DNA of 35,811 nt. Origin: Welwitschia mirabilis. Taxonomy: Eukaryota > Gnetophyta > Gnetopsida > Welwitschiales. This document shows, in pieces, positions 20,881 through 30,819 of the stretch. Position numbers and translations under genes: made by a program. The notes under the pieces were generated by a model, which was given only the letters and a program-made list of their open reading frames with translations, was not told where the DNA came from and ran no database searches. Location: assembly GCA_051453625.1 (NCBI GenBank), contig JBOZIK010000001.1:11133067-11168877 (forward strand), in the 5' to 3' direction. Position 1 is the first letter of the stretch; each line of letters starts with the position of its first letter.

Positions 20881-21335
20881 TTCTAAGAGGAATTCTTTCA
20901 CCAGCTGCCAGAATTTTTAAAAGTCTAGAAAGAGAGTCTTTAGTGATTTTGATGGATATTGTCCTAAAGGTGGTATGCTACCCTCTTCATCTTCTGTAGA
21001 ATGGGATAATATCGACCCTTGGTTCTCCCTTGAGTTTGTGCAGGAGGGTTCCCCATCCCACAGCTTACACCTTATCCCACAACTTAGAGCATCCTTTGAA
21101 CAGGTCAGGATCANNNNNNNNNNNNNNNNNNNNNNNNNNNNNNNNNNNNNNNNNNNNNNNNNNNNNNNNNNNNNNNNNNNNNNNNNNNNNNNNNNNNNNN
21201 NNNNNNNNNNNNNGGTTCTCCCTTGAGTTTGTGCAGGAGGGTTCCCCATCCCACAGCTTGCACCTTATCCCACAACTTAGAGCATCCTTTGAACAGGTCA
21301 GGATCAGATGATTCAATAGTAGGAGTTGCTCCCAT
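20881..21335 (-). pseudogene. Decayed gag-like or plant-transposon-type protein segment
   Basis: From 21335 downwards the minus strand reads SSDPDLFKGCSKLWDKVQAV, then GWGTLLHKLKGEPRVDIIPFYRR and, after stops, FRTISIKITKDSLSRLLKI. A GW..L.. segment followed by P.V..FY and then a strand-turn with I.I..D.LS.LL.I is the layout of the 'putative plant transposon' N-terminal domain found in many plant retroelements. The match is only by pattern, and stops interrupt it. A 100-N gap (21114-21213) with a 93-bp duplication on its sides falls in it. Confidence 0.35.
21114..21213. other. Assembly gap (100 N) inside a 93-bp duplication
   Basis: The 93 bp before the gap (21021-21113) and the 93 bp after it (21214-21306) are the same except for one base (CTTACACC against CTTGCACC). 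Contig-end overlap, perhaps of two alleles, is the simplest reading. Confidence 0.92.
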
Positions 21336-21389
21336 AGCTATGCTAATTTGGAAATGATATCATTTGATTATCTTAATTATATTTATTAG

Positions 21390-24300
21390 AAATAAAAGGG
21401 GGTGTTATTAAAAATCAAATCATTTTTTGTACGCCAAATCTGCCAATAAGTCAAGAAAGTCCTATCATTCATGTATGTGTCAGATGCATTATAGAGATTT
21501 CAGTAACTCATAATTATCATTAAATCATCACTCCATTTGCATTGATAAAAAAGGTGATTAGCATAGTCAGGACAAGCATGGCAGATTAGATAAGTAGTTT
21601 TAACTTAGAAGCCCCTCTTGTGCAGTTAGTTTCTTATGAGAATTTTGTTATTATCCTTCAACCAGAAAAAGACTTTAATTTTATCTAGAATTTGGCCCTT
21701 CCAGAATTTCTTATTAGTGTCATCTTTTCCATTTTTTTTTTTTGAAGAATCTTCTTGGTTGTATCTTTATGGTAAATGTTTAAGTCTATCAGATATCTGT
21801 TATCTCTACATAGTTATTTTATTAGATAAGATTCTCCCTGAACGGTGTTCCAATTAGGGTATTTAGAACTAATTAAGCCACTCCATAGCTGTTCTCCCTT
21901 GAACAGCCTTTTCAGAATCCGGTGAGCTCCTGTAAGGAGATAATCCTCTGGTCTCTAAATACTCCAACCTCTAGAGTCCTTTCGTCGAGCTATTGTCTTC
22001 CATTTGCATAGATGAATGCAATTTTGATCTTCACCTCCCAACTAAATAAATTCCTTTAGAATTCCATTGATTTTTTGAATGACATTCTTTTAGAAAGCAG
22101 CGGGGCGGCGGGGGACGCGGGGGGAGGGTGGGGGGGGGAATGGTTGGGAGGGGGAAAGGGGGCGATAACAAAATCTATGTATCTAAAAGAAGAGATTAGA
22201 CATGAGTTTGTTAAGATAATCTTTTCTTTAGAGGAGAGGAAGTTATTCTATCAAGATTTAAGAATATAGTTCCAAGTGAGGGTCTTATGCTAATTCCGTA
22301 ATGGGATTCCCAGGTAGATGTCTGGAAGGTATCCTAATTTGATGTTGAAACGTCTAGTGATTTCATCCCCGCCAATGCGATTTCTACCCAAGGGATGAAT
22401 TTTGGCTTTACTCCACTTAGTGTGGAGACCTGTAGCTTCTACAAAAAAGTTCATGGAATTCTTAATTGCTCTTTCTTGTTGACATAAGACCTTGGTCATG
22501 ATGATAGTGTCATCTGTATAATGGTTATTAATGAATGTTTGACCTCTTATCTTGATACCAGAAACTCCATTAGTTTTAAAAAACCCCTGTAAGATGTTTA
22601 TGACAAATAGGAAAAGATATAGGCATAGATGGCCTTCCTGTTTTAATTCTTTACCAACTAAGAAAAATTTAGAATTGTGGTCATTAACCTTCACACTAAA
22701 TTCAACTGAAGCTTGCATGTATAGCTAAAGGTTTATGATCTCTTGGTGAAATCTAGTATTTGTAAGAATACAACCTAAAGCTAGCTAGCTAATAGAGTTA
22801 TAAGCTTTTGTTATGCCTAATTTAGCAATAAGAAGAGAAAATTTATGCTTTTTAACAAAATTTATAATTTCATGAGTCAAGAGGATTTGGTCCTAGATAT
22901 ATCTAGATAGGATGAAGTCGACTTCATTTTCAGAGATCACCTTGAGTAGCAAGAGGGGTAATACTACCTACCCTGAATTTCACAAAGATTCTATAAATAA
23001 CTTTGCAAATATTTAAAGGTCTAAAGTCTTTCAGTTTATTGGCATCCCCTTTTTTTGGAAACAAGAATGATCCTAGTTCTATTCATTTCCATGGGAATGC
23101 ATTTGTTGTGAAGAATATCTTGCATGACATGTTGAAGGTTGTGCCCCAAGATAGAGAAGTAAGATTTGAAAAGTTCAACTTGCCACCCATCTGGTCCTAG
23201 AGCTCCATTATTCTTCATTGACCTAATAGCTAACAGGACTCCATCTCTGCCCAGGGGTTTAGTGAGTTGGGTATTATTCTTATTGGAGATTCTCTTATTT
23301 TTTGAAATAAGATCAGGGGTGATATCATCCCTTTCCGAGATTCTTTTGAGATGAACCTACATTTCATTAGATATTTCTTGTTCATTTTCACTTATGTGGT
23401 CTCTAGTGATAAGCCTCTTGATCCTATTATCAGCTTTATGCTAATTAGCTTGCTGAAAGAAAAACCTGATGTGTTTGTCCCCCTTCTTAAGCCACTTAAT
23501 CCTTGATTATTTTCTCTAATAGTTTTCCTCATTAGCATATATCTCTTGGAGTTTGATGAGGCATTGATATTCCTTGTCATAGAGGCTGTCTTGGTCTCCT
23601 CCCTCTTCCTACTTAGTTTGGATTCTTTAGATCTCTTTTTCAAGGTCATTTTTGAATTTAAATCTTTCTTTGTTTTTCCTCGTCCAGTCCTTTATATGGG
23701 CTTGTAAGGTGTTAAGACCTCTGTAGAGGAAAGTTTATGGATGAGTATCATCATACTGACTTCAAATTTTTTATTAGAGTTCTGGGGTTTCTATCCTAGT
23801 AATCTAGTAACGTTCCATGCAAAATGGAATCCTCCAGGGTATTATCGCGCCAATTCTGTATTTGATTGGATGGTGATCCGAAGCTATCTAATTCAGTCCA
23901 TAGGCTTCGATTGAGAGCTTTACTAAGTTATTTTCTATGAGAATTCTGTCAATTTTAGACATTATCAGATTGCTTATCCTTCTATAAGACCAGGTGTATT
24001 TACACCAAGCAAGTGTAACATCTACAAGGGCATTCTATGCCATGAAGTCTTTAAGAATTGAAGCCCCTTTGGAATTCCAGTTTTCATCCCTTAATTTCTC
24101 CCAACGATGTAGGCATTGATTAAAGTCTCCCACTATGAGCCACTTGGATTTCCCTATCGCAATCTACTGTAATTCCCCTAATGTGGAAGCTTTATCTTGA
24201 TTATTTTAAGGACTATAGATGTTAGTTATAGTTCAGCCTTATTCCTTAAGAAAAATAGTTAGGTGGTTCTTGCTACTTTTAAGTAAGTCTGCCTCCTTAT

Positions 24301-24515
24301 TTGTGATAATCATGAGGCCTTCTGAGTTTCTTTAAGATGCAAAGATAAAAGTATTCCACTACTACTATAGATTCTTTAGTTTCATTCCATCCCTCATTTT
24401 TGTTTCTTGTAAACAAACTAATTTAATATTAAAATGGTTGATAAGATTTCTTAGGGTCTTTTTCTTGCAGGAGGACCCTAATCCCCTATAGTTCTAAGAG
24501 AGACAATCCATTAGG
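21390..24515 (-). pseudogene. LINE ORF2: endonuclease, reverse transcriptase, zinc finger
   Basis: ORF2 nicks the target and copies the LINE RNA there. The APE-type endonuclease shows YRGLGSSCKKKTLRNLI (about 24500-24440), LQETK (24412-24398), GDFNQCLHRWEKLRDENW (from 24130) and the final SDHHPI (23881-23863). The reverse transcriptase shows ALGPDGWQVELFKSYF (about 23200), KDFRPLNICKVIYRIFVK, HEIINFVKKHKFSLLIAK, LGITKAYN where the first catalytic Asp is replaced by Gly (22824-22798), LYLFLFVINIL, and HYTDDTIIM with both active-site Asp kept (22523-22498), then IYLGIPLRN (22315-22290). Further on come WKTIA-type residues near 22000, KIKVFFWL (21682-21659) and CHACPDYANHLFYQC (21584-21536), the Cys-Cys-His-Cys zinc finger usual at the end of plant L1 ORF2. 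A G-rich tract interrupts it at 22099-22166. Confidence 0.9.
22099..22166 (+). other. 68-bp G-rich tract inside the LINE
   Basis: AGCGGGGCGGCGGGGGACGC begins a run with many G3-G9 blocks in an otherwise AT-rich LINE copy. It takes the place of part of the ORF2 segment after the RT domain; sequence on both sides still fits ORF2. It could form a G-quadruplex, or it may be a base-calling artefact. Confidence 0.9.
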
Positions 24516-24612
24516 TCTGTTTTTGCCTTTTTTTGGAAGCTTAACCTTTTTTTAGAGTATCTTCGATGGTATCTTGGGAGCTACTGGCCACATTCTCTAT
24601 AGTTTCCCTTTC

Positions 24613-25602
24613 TCAGAGGGTTCTGCTACTAGGTTTTTCTCTCATTTGAACTTTCACATCATTCGACTCTTCTATGTTTGATGGATTTTGAGGTTGATAA
24701 GTGTCCCCTTCTTCCATAAGAGGTTGGAAGGAGTTGTACTTCCTCTCTTGTTCCTTCTTCTCTTTGCTTTCCTTGGTTTCCTTGGGGAAAATCATAGTGC
24801 TCTTCACCACTTTTTCCTTCTTCTGTTTATGCTGATAGATGCTCTGATTTTGTTCAGTTTTTTGACAAAAAGAATAGATTTCTTTTCGTTTTTCTTCAAT
24901 ATCAATTAACTGTTTTCCACATTCTTCCCTTATATGGCCCATTCTCCCACAATGAGAACATCTCTTTTCTGTAAAAAGGCATGTTCCTGAGATGTGTCCT
25001 TATTTTTCATAAATTTTAAATGGAACCAGGAGGTTCTTATAGGTAACTTTAAGATCACATATGCCCCATTTGGATCTGAACTTTACAGATTGTATCTCCT
25101 TTGTGTCTTCTAAGCTCATCCAAATGTAAAATCTAGCAAGGACTAACCTTGTCTATTTAATGGTTATTATATCAAGCTTAATCAGTTCACCAAACTGGGA
25201 TGTGATTTTCCTTAGGAGCTCTTCATCCCAAAACTCTAAAGGGAACTTGTGGATGTGGATTCATATTGACAGTTTCCTGAAAAGATTCGGGTCCATTTAG
25301 CTAGGGTGAGTCCCCTCACTCTAGAAAGCCAAGGTCCTCTCGCTATGATCTCATCCCAATCTCATTCATTGTCCAACTAAAAAAGCACTAATCCTTCTAG
25401 CATAATAACTTCAACTTTACTAACTCCTGTCCATTTTGTTGTTACTCATTCTCTCATAAGATCAAGCCTTAGGTATTGGATTGGATGAAACGAACTCACC
25501 GATTAAACTGTATTGGAGTTTCTTCTCTGTCTTCAAGCAAGCACTTTCATTAATATCTAAGACTAGGATTTTTCCTTTCCTAGAGATCTAGGTCTTCTCC
25601 AT
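24613..25602 (-). pseudogene. LINE ORF1: nucleic-acid-binding protein
   Basis: ORF1 proteins coat LINE RNA. The start is the ATG at 25602, followed by SRKGKILVLDINESACLKTE after one stop. The middle (25450-25000) is broken but fits the DUF4283-type RNA-binding domain of plant L1 ORF1. A clean CCHC zinc knuckle, CSHCGRMGHIREEC, lies at 24960-24919, preceded by the usual GHI..TC segment. The last 100 codons are Lys/Glu-rich (KEKVVKSTM, KESKEKKEQERKYNSF) and probably disordered. The frame from the knuckle to the stop at 24613 is open over 109 codons, the longest intact piece of the LINE. ORF2 begins about 100 bp further on. Confidence 0.85.
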
Positions 25603-25815
25603 TTTGGGGAACAAGCCCCTCTTTAAACCCTAAATTAAATCAATGTAGCGGTAACAACGAAATTTCATAACTTACCCGAAGAGTGTCTGTCTGGTGGCCA
25701 ATATCACCCCTTGCACACTGTAACTTCCCAAAATAGAACTACCCCACAAATTCGAAGTCTTCCAAACCCTAGCTCCCTCCTGTGCTCCAGATTCGCCGAC
25801 TGCAATCCAAAATCA

Positions 25816-26619
25816 TTTGACATAGGTGTAATTTCGAGATTTACTAGATTAAAAAAATACATTTTATACTCCTTTTAATTACATTTCCATCCTTCTTTCT
25901 CCTTTAATACTCTGGAGATTGATCAATAGAAATCTTGATGTATGAAATTGAGATTTACTTAAAAAACCATTGAATATGCTATAAGAAGTTATAAACATAA
26001 GTTATGAACAATATAAAATTTATAAAATCTATATAGTTCAATATGTAAATGAGTATTATAGATTGGATATTCTTTAATAATAGACGATATAATACCATTT
26101 TAAATGATGTTAGGTTTCCATGAAATGAGTATATTTTTTTTTTTCTCCCTTAAAAAGGATTTTCATAGTTAGATACATTCAACTATGCATAATAAGAAGA
26201 GATATTGAATTTAAAAGTTTTAATGTACATACCTACCCTTAGAAGCACAACCACCATGAATATTCAAATGAATAATGTAATTATGTCTAGTGCCTCATAG
26301 TGTACAGAGTGACACATTGAAAGATTCTAACTTTCCACCTATTAAATAAAGAACAAGTGTTCCACTTGGGTTACCATCTTAGTTGCATGTTATTATTATT
26401 GTTTCATTAAATAAATGATTATAATTATCATTACACATACATACAATTCTAAGAATGCTTTGCAATTACTAAATATCTTCTATCATCTATTATTTGAGGA
26501 TATCCAACTTCTAACACAAGATGAAATCATTCCATGGATATCAATGCTCATTGACAATTGCCATAAAATTGCAAACTCAATAATAAACAATAATAATATC
26601 ATTAATCAATTACAATAAT
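25816..26619. other. AT-rich DNA, no clear gene
   Basis: Includes a 13-T run near 26131. A plus-strand frame of 67 codons at 26415-26618 (LFEDIQLLTQDEIIPWISML) might belong with the small frame that starts at 26620, but no family is recognised. Confidence 0.5.
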
Positions 26620-26784
26620 ATGATTACTCGTTATGATAACAACTTGCAGAAAATTAAAAATCGTCTAGAGAATGATGCACAACCTCATGCAACCATTAAA
26701 GAAGCACGAAAGAAAATGCGAGAATCTTTAGAGAAAGAAAGGAAGTGGAAACTAGAAACATTAAATAAGTCAGAAGCCAAATAA
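26620..26784 (+). CDS. Unidentified 54-residue charged frame or terminal exon
   Basis: From ATG at 26620 to TAA at 26782-26784. The product is highly charged and probably helical (ATIKEARKKMRESLEKERKW). Its base composition is less AT-rich than the flanks. A TTGCAG at 26644-26649 could be a splice acceptor, making this the last exon of a gene whose other parts were not found. It stands alone, with no known domain. I am not sure it is a gene; it may be a decayed piece of one. Confidence 0.25.
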   Translation: MITRYDNNLQKIKNRLENDAQPHATIKEARKKMRESLEKERKWKLETLNKSEAK

Positions 26785-27740
26785 ATTATGCTACTTACCA
26801 TCCACTGCATAATTCAAGGGATAAAAACCTATCTTATGATGCATTGTACATTTTTTGCCCATGAATCAATGTGTATTAATATGTATGTTTTAGTTTATAA
26901 ATTTTACAAATACCACTTTCATAAGATCCAAAAATGTCTAAAAACAGTATTATGAAACCAGTTTAAGCTATGTCATCTAACAACATACTTTAGAAGATTT
27001 TAGATGTCTAAAGGAGAAATGTAACAATGAAATCTAATTTTGCATCCTAAGTTTTTCACAATGTCATCTAACATTATACCTCTCATAGTATCTTAAGTTT
27101 GCCAAAGAAAATATTAGTGCTACTCTTCTATGTTAGGCAATTTTCTTCCTTTATAGCTACAAGCAAAAATAATAGTTCTTTTAAAAATGTGAATACAAAT
27201 TGAAGCTTCTAAGGAAAAAGGGGGATAAAACAATTTATGGAATGATTATTGGGGGTGTTGAACTTGAAACATTTAATCACCCAAACAAATGATTTAGTTA
27301 CACTCAGACCTTATAGTTCTGAAATTATTATCGTCTCATTGAACCCTGATCATTTAGAGTTTCTCCACAAAGTAAAATCTTGCCATCGCTGTAATGTGCG
27401 TCCACGAACAATATAGTAAAAATGCTAACAGATTAGATATAAGTAAACTATTTTGATAAATGATTTGAAAATTTAACTTAAAAGCCTTTTCTTTTATTTT
27501 AAATTTTAATGTATTGAGAGATTCTTGTAAGGTGGTCCAATACAAAAGATTCTTCCAAAGCTTCTAAACGAAACAAAGCTCAAGGAGAAGCACATGAAGA
27601 ATCGACATTCCTGTCGAGAAAAGCGAAAGTAACCGGTTATGGTGTTCTAGATATTATTTACAGCTCAAAAGAACGTTATTTGATTCTGCAGTCTCTTTCG
27701 TATTCCTCCCGATCATTTGAAATTGTTTCATTTTAGCCGT
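26785..27740. other. Intergenic, upstream of the phosphatase-like exon
   Basis: AT-rich to about 27540, then GC content rises towards the exon at 27791. This probably includes the promoter of that gene. A short minus-strand frame here (27354-27545) has no recognisable content. Confidence 0.4.
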
Positions 27741-27756
27741 GTTATTTATATTTCCC
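27741..27756 (+). promoter_or_regulatory. TATA-like box of the phosphatase-like gene
   Basis: GTTATTTATATTTCCC lies about 45 bp before the ATG. A pyrimidine-rich CCCGTCTCTCGTTCACC follows at 27754-27770, a plausible transcription start area. Inferred from position and composition only. Confidence 0.4.
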
Positions 27757-27771
27757 GTCTCTCGTTCACCC

Positions 27772-27777
27772 ATGTAA
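27772..27777 (+). promoter_or_regulatory. Start-stop element ATGTAA before the main ATG
   Basis: ATG is followed at once by TAA, ending 13 bases before the proposed start at 27791. Such minimal uORFs (AUGUAA) control boron-dependent translation of NIP5;1 in Arabidopsis. Here it counts only if transcription starts before 27772, which is likely from the TATA position but not shown. Confidence 0.45.
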
Positions 27778-27790
27778 GTGTCTTTTGAGG

Positions 27791-27915
27791 ATGGCGAAGT
27801 TTTTGAATTTAGTCTTTGTTCTAGTTCTCGCGATTACTGTCACTGCAAGTGGAAATCCACTGGACAGTTCTAATGGCGACTTTGACGTTCGTCAACATCT
27901 CGGAACCTCCTCCAG
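27791..27915 (+). CDS. First exon of a MINPP-like histidine acid phosphatase
   Basis: MINPPs remove phosphates from inositol polyphosphates such as phytate and are secreted or held in the ER. The exon encodes 41 complete codons plus two bases. Residues 1-21 are a signal peptide (FLNLVFVLVLAITVTAS) with likely cleavage after the Ala-Ser. Residues 31-42 read FDVRQHLGTSSR, which resembles the conserved mature N-terminus of plant MINPPs (F-D-V-R-x-H-L-x-T-x-x-R-Y). The ATG at 27791 was chosen because it has A at -3 and G at +4 and begins the signal peptide; a TTG six bases before is in frame but is not a eukaryotic start. The exon ends CCAG before GTATTC, phase 2. The catalytic RHGxRxP exon was not found downstream in this window, so the gene may be longer than the window or broken. 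I rely on a 12-residue match, so confidence is moderate. Confidence 0.5.
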
Positions 27916-28286
27916 GTATTCATTTTCTTACTTCTTTTCTCCACATTCCCCAGGAAAGATCGAAGCAGGGCTCTTATTTCAGTTCTCACATCCCTGTTTT
28001 ACTTATCCTTGCAGCCGAGGGCTTTTCTAGCGTTTGTGTTTTACTGTAAGAAGGTGTTTGCATTATAAATATGTATTGAAATGAGTACCTTAAGGACCAT
28101 CCATGTCGAGTTTTTGTCGAAAGCCGGAATGGAGGAAGACGGGGATGAGCAACCTTTATGATAACTGCATAGAGAGTTTAAAAGAATATTTTAGGCAATT
28201 CTGCGTGCAGAGATTAGATTCATAGTGAGATGATTGGTAAAGCAACTTCATAAACATTTGATTTTTATTAAGAATTCCAAAAGCAG

Positions 28287-28436
28287 AAAAAGGTACAGGA
28301 GATGCGACCTACCTTAGTCACACTCGGAAGGTGGTGGTTCATATTGGCAAACGAAATGGGTGTTGATACGGGATTTTCTGAAGAACCTACATTCTGGGTC
28401 TATGACATTTCGAATCCATTGGAAGACGGAAGAAAG
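28287..28436 (+). CDS. Candidate internal exon, product unrecognised
   Basis: An open stretch of exactly 50 codons between a possible acceptor (AAAAGCAG at 28279-28286) and a strong donor (AAAG before GTGAGT at 28437). It encodes KVQEMRPTLVTLGRWWFILA, then NEMGVDTGFSEEPTFWVYDI and SNPLEDGRK. Codon content and the lack of stops look like coding sequence. The exon is phase 0 and so does not join directly to the phase-2 exon at 27915, and I do not recognise it as part of MINPP. It may belong to another gene, be a decoy, or be joined through another acceptor such as GGAAG before GTGG (phase fits but the tract before it is poor). Confidence 0.35.
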
Positions 28437-28493
28437 GTGAGTATCTTGCAGATACTACAGAGTCTGAGCCATAGTTTAGAAGCTAGAAAATAA

Positions 28494-28875
28494 TTCTAAA
28501 AGACACGCTTAATGCCATCAACCATGTGAGAAACTGCACAGATAAGATCGGCAAATTCCCATAGTGTTTGGAGATTAGGATCTTTATGAACAAGCACCAA
28601 CAAGTAAGGAGGAAAAAAGAAAAAGAAGAAAAAAAGCACCCGAATTATAATATTAAAAAACCATTTCCTTAGCATGCATCATTCCAATTAAGCTGCCTAT
28701 AGTGTTAAGACTTCTGAAACGGTGCGTTTTAGGGTTAAAGCAATTGAAAGATTTTTACAATGAAAGTCACCAAAGGAAGATTTGTCTGACATTCCATTCA
28801 TCGTACAAGAGTATTTTGTCGCCCAAGCTCTGATATGCTAAAACTGATGAATATTTTATTTCAACCACGAGGACA
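28494..28875. other. No gene recognised
   Basis: A-rich, includes an AAAAAGAAGAAAAAAAGC tract near 28618-28638. Probably intron or intergenic. Confidence 0.5.
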
Positions 28876-29189
28876 TTAAAAATAAGTATTGACATTGGGT
28901 AAAGCTTTCATATTTACAGAAGATGCTTTATGTTTTTTCTGAGTAGAATTTTCCATGGTCTTTTGCCTTCTAGAGATGCGACAATCTGCTCGGGAATCCA
29001 TAATATTCCTGTTGTTTCCACAAAATAACATGGCAAGCAAACCTTCTCCAAAAGACATTGACAAATCTACCTTGCCACCTGGTGAAAAGGCTTTTGTTTG
29101 AGTTCCAAAACAGTTCTGCAAAACTTGAACAAGAAATTCATAGGAATCTTTTGAGTGCATCATAAATAAAGAGTAACATATAAACTGGT
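28876..29189 (-). CDS. Unidentified terminal-exon-like frame
   Basis: On the minus strand an acceptor-like TATTCTCAG (before 29189) leads into a frame with no stop for about 104 codons, ending at 28876. The sequence is DQFICYSLFMMHSKDSYEFL followed by QVLQNCFGTQTKAFSPGGKV and a Ser/Lys/Arg/Asn-rich tail. The first 60 residues look like a folded helical protein and the GC content is higher than around. No domain is recognised and no earlier exon has been found on this strand (29190 upwards). It may be the last exon of a gene that runs on the opposite strand to the phosphatase-like exon, or the end of a pseudogene. Confidence 0.35.
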
Positions 29190-30310
29190 CTGAGAATATT
29201 GAGTGACTACACTTAAGTCCCCAAGAAGAGCATTAGGTTATGGTTGCTGATATGTCAAGCCAAGTTGTCTTTATTTTCTCTTAGCCTTTCTAATATTTTA
29301 ATTAAAAGAGTGATTTTTAAGTCACCCTGGGAAAGTACAAATCAATTAAAGTAAAATTTCTTTTTTATGTAGCGTTTTAACTTTTAAATTACAGTTCTAG
29401 TGACCACTTATTTAAAATTACTATAGAAGGGGCATTCTTAAGTTTTGTCAAATTTTAGTGATGTGCCTGTGAGGAGTCAACTAACTTAGAATCATGTCTC
29501 AGAGGCACGTTTAGATTGTACAATGATAATTAGGTTAGCACTTGGCCTGGATCAAAGTTTTGTGTCATGTGAAAGGAGAAATACACTGTTGTGAAATTCT
29601 GTGCTGAGATAGTGAGGTGCTTTAGTTAGTGTAGAGCTTGTTCATGATTAAACCTACTTGTAAAAACTGAGAGTTTGAAAATGAAACTAAAATGGAAAAT
29701 TAAATAGGACATAGGACTACATGGTTAGGAAGGGGAAGAGATCAGGAGCTTGTAGTTGTGCTCTTAGAGGTATTTGGGTGTGCTGCATCTCCTATGCATG
29801 ATGTTTGGGACCTTGCATGTTCCCCCAGAAGGTCTAGGTATGTGTCTCCTGTCATATTATTGTTTTCTAATTATTTTCTAAGCAAGTTGCCCCCTAAGGT
29901 TGGGAATTGTAATGACTATTTTTATAGGGAAATATAAAATATTTATTTTCATTAAAAAGTTCTCCAGTGTTCTTGGTTTAAGGCACCACAAGTTGCATCA
30001 AAGCTCAATAGGATCCTTAAAAGGGTAACAGGAGGCAAAAGAAAAGAGCCAAAAGTAAGTTGGGGGGGTAATTGGAGGAACTCTTCACAACATGGCCCTT
30101 CGTCATAAATATTGGGTTGGCTCTTGCGAGGGATCCCCTTCAGCCACTGCATCTTCTTGCAGTGAGGCAAACTAAAGAACCAAAACCATATTGGTACAGC
30201 TGCAAAACATCTTCTTTCACTATCCTTATAGTCTTGACATCCTGATGGGAATAAGAATACTGCTACAAATCCATGAAAGGTGATGGTAAAGCTGTGTAGT
30301 TCCTCCAGTC
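29190..30310. other. Mostly unassigned; one minus-strand frame
   Basis: A minus-strand frame of 126 codons (29952-30332) is open by chance or by descent; its product (Phe/Leu-rich, with CKKMQWLKGIPRKSQ) has no recognised domain. Near 29254 the block TGTCAAGCCAAGTTGTC resembles the start of the copia LTR at 31236 (15 of 17 bases). The region may therefore include the 5' side of the copia element at 30.8 kb, but the rest of the LTR does not align by eye. Confidence 0.3.
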
Positions 30311-30398
30311 CAATGGTGTTACTGTGAGCCACACTATCTGCCTGTCAGTGACAACAATGGTGTTATGGTGAGCCACATTATCTGCCTCTGAGTGACAA
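30311..30398 (+). repeat. 44-bp tandem duplication
   Basis: The unit starting CAATGGTGTTA occurs at 30311-30354 and 30355-30398 with a few differences (CACACTATCTGCCT against CACATTATCTGCCT). It lies before the copia RNase H fragment. Confidence 0.85.
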
Positions 30399-30819
30399 TG
30401 CTTCATCTATGCCTTGATTTGGACACATTTCTCCTGAAGACGACCCAGCTATTCCTGCAAACTGGAGCATGTATCTTGCATAATGGTGGAACAAAAGTAA
30501 GAAGACTGGATAAAGAAAAGTTGCAAAGGAGAAGGTGGTCATTACCTACAAGTATCATGGCATCTGTAGTATGGGTATGCCTCCTCCTTCAAACTCTGTA
30601 TGACAGACTAGAGAAGTGACAAGTGGCCCTCACTTGTGTAGAGGGAGGGATTGATGAAAGACGAGAGATTGCTGCCTCAAGAGTAACCATGGAGTGAAAC
30701 AGAGAAGTAGAAGTCTCAGTGCACTAACGATAGTTAGTTTGAGAGACACTAGGAGATTTCCTTTAGGATATATTTTTATTCTGTGATGGATAAGCACTCG
30801 GCTAGTGTCTCATGGAGGA

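Larger units (their letters stand above)
21390..25815 (-). mobile_element. L1-type LINE, decayed
   Basis: A non-LTR element on the minus strand: a GC-richer 5' leader (25815-25603), ORF1 (25602-24613), then ORF2 with endonuclease, reverse transcriptase and a terminal zinc-finger domain (about 24515-21390). The 5' edge is placed where GC content drops and a plain AT-rich background begins. The 3' end and target duplications were not found. The insertion could reach further down, past the gag-like and J-domain segments. Stops and frame changes occur throughout. Confidence 0.88.

Noticed and set aside
29952-30332. 126-codon minus-strand frame as a gene
   Set aside because: It runs partly into a tandem duplication, has no recognised domain, no splice or promoter context, and odd composition. 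Kept only as a note in the stretch entry.
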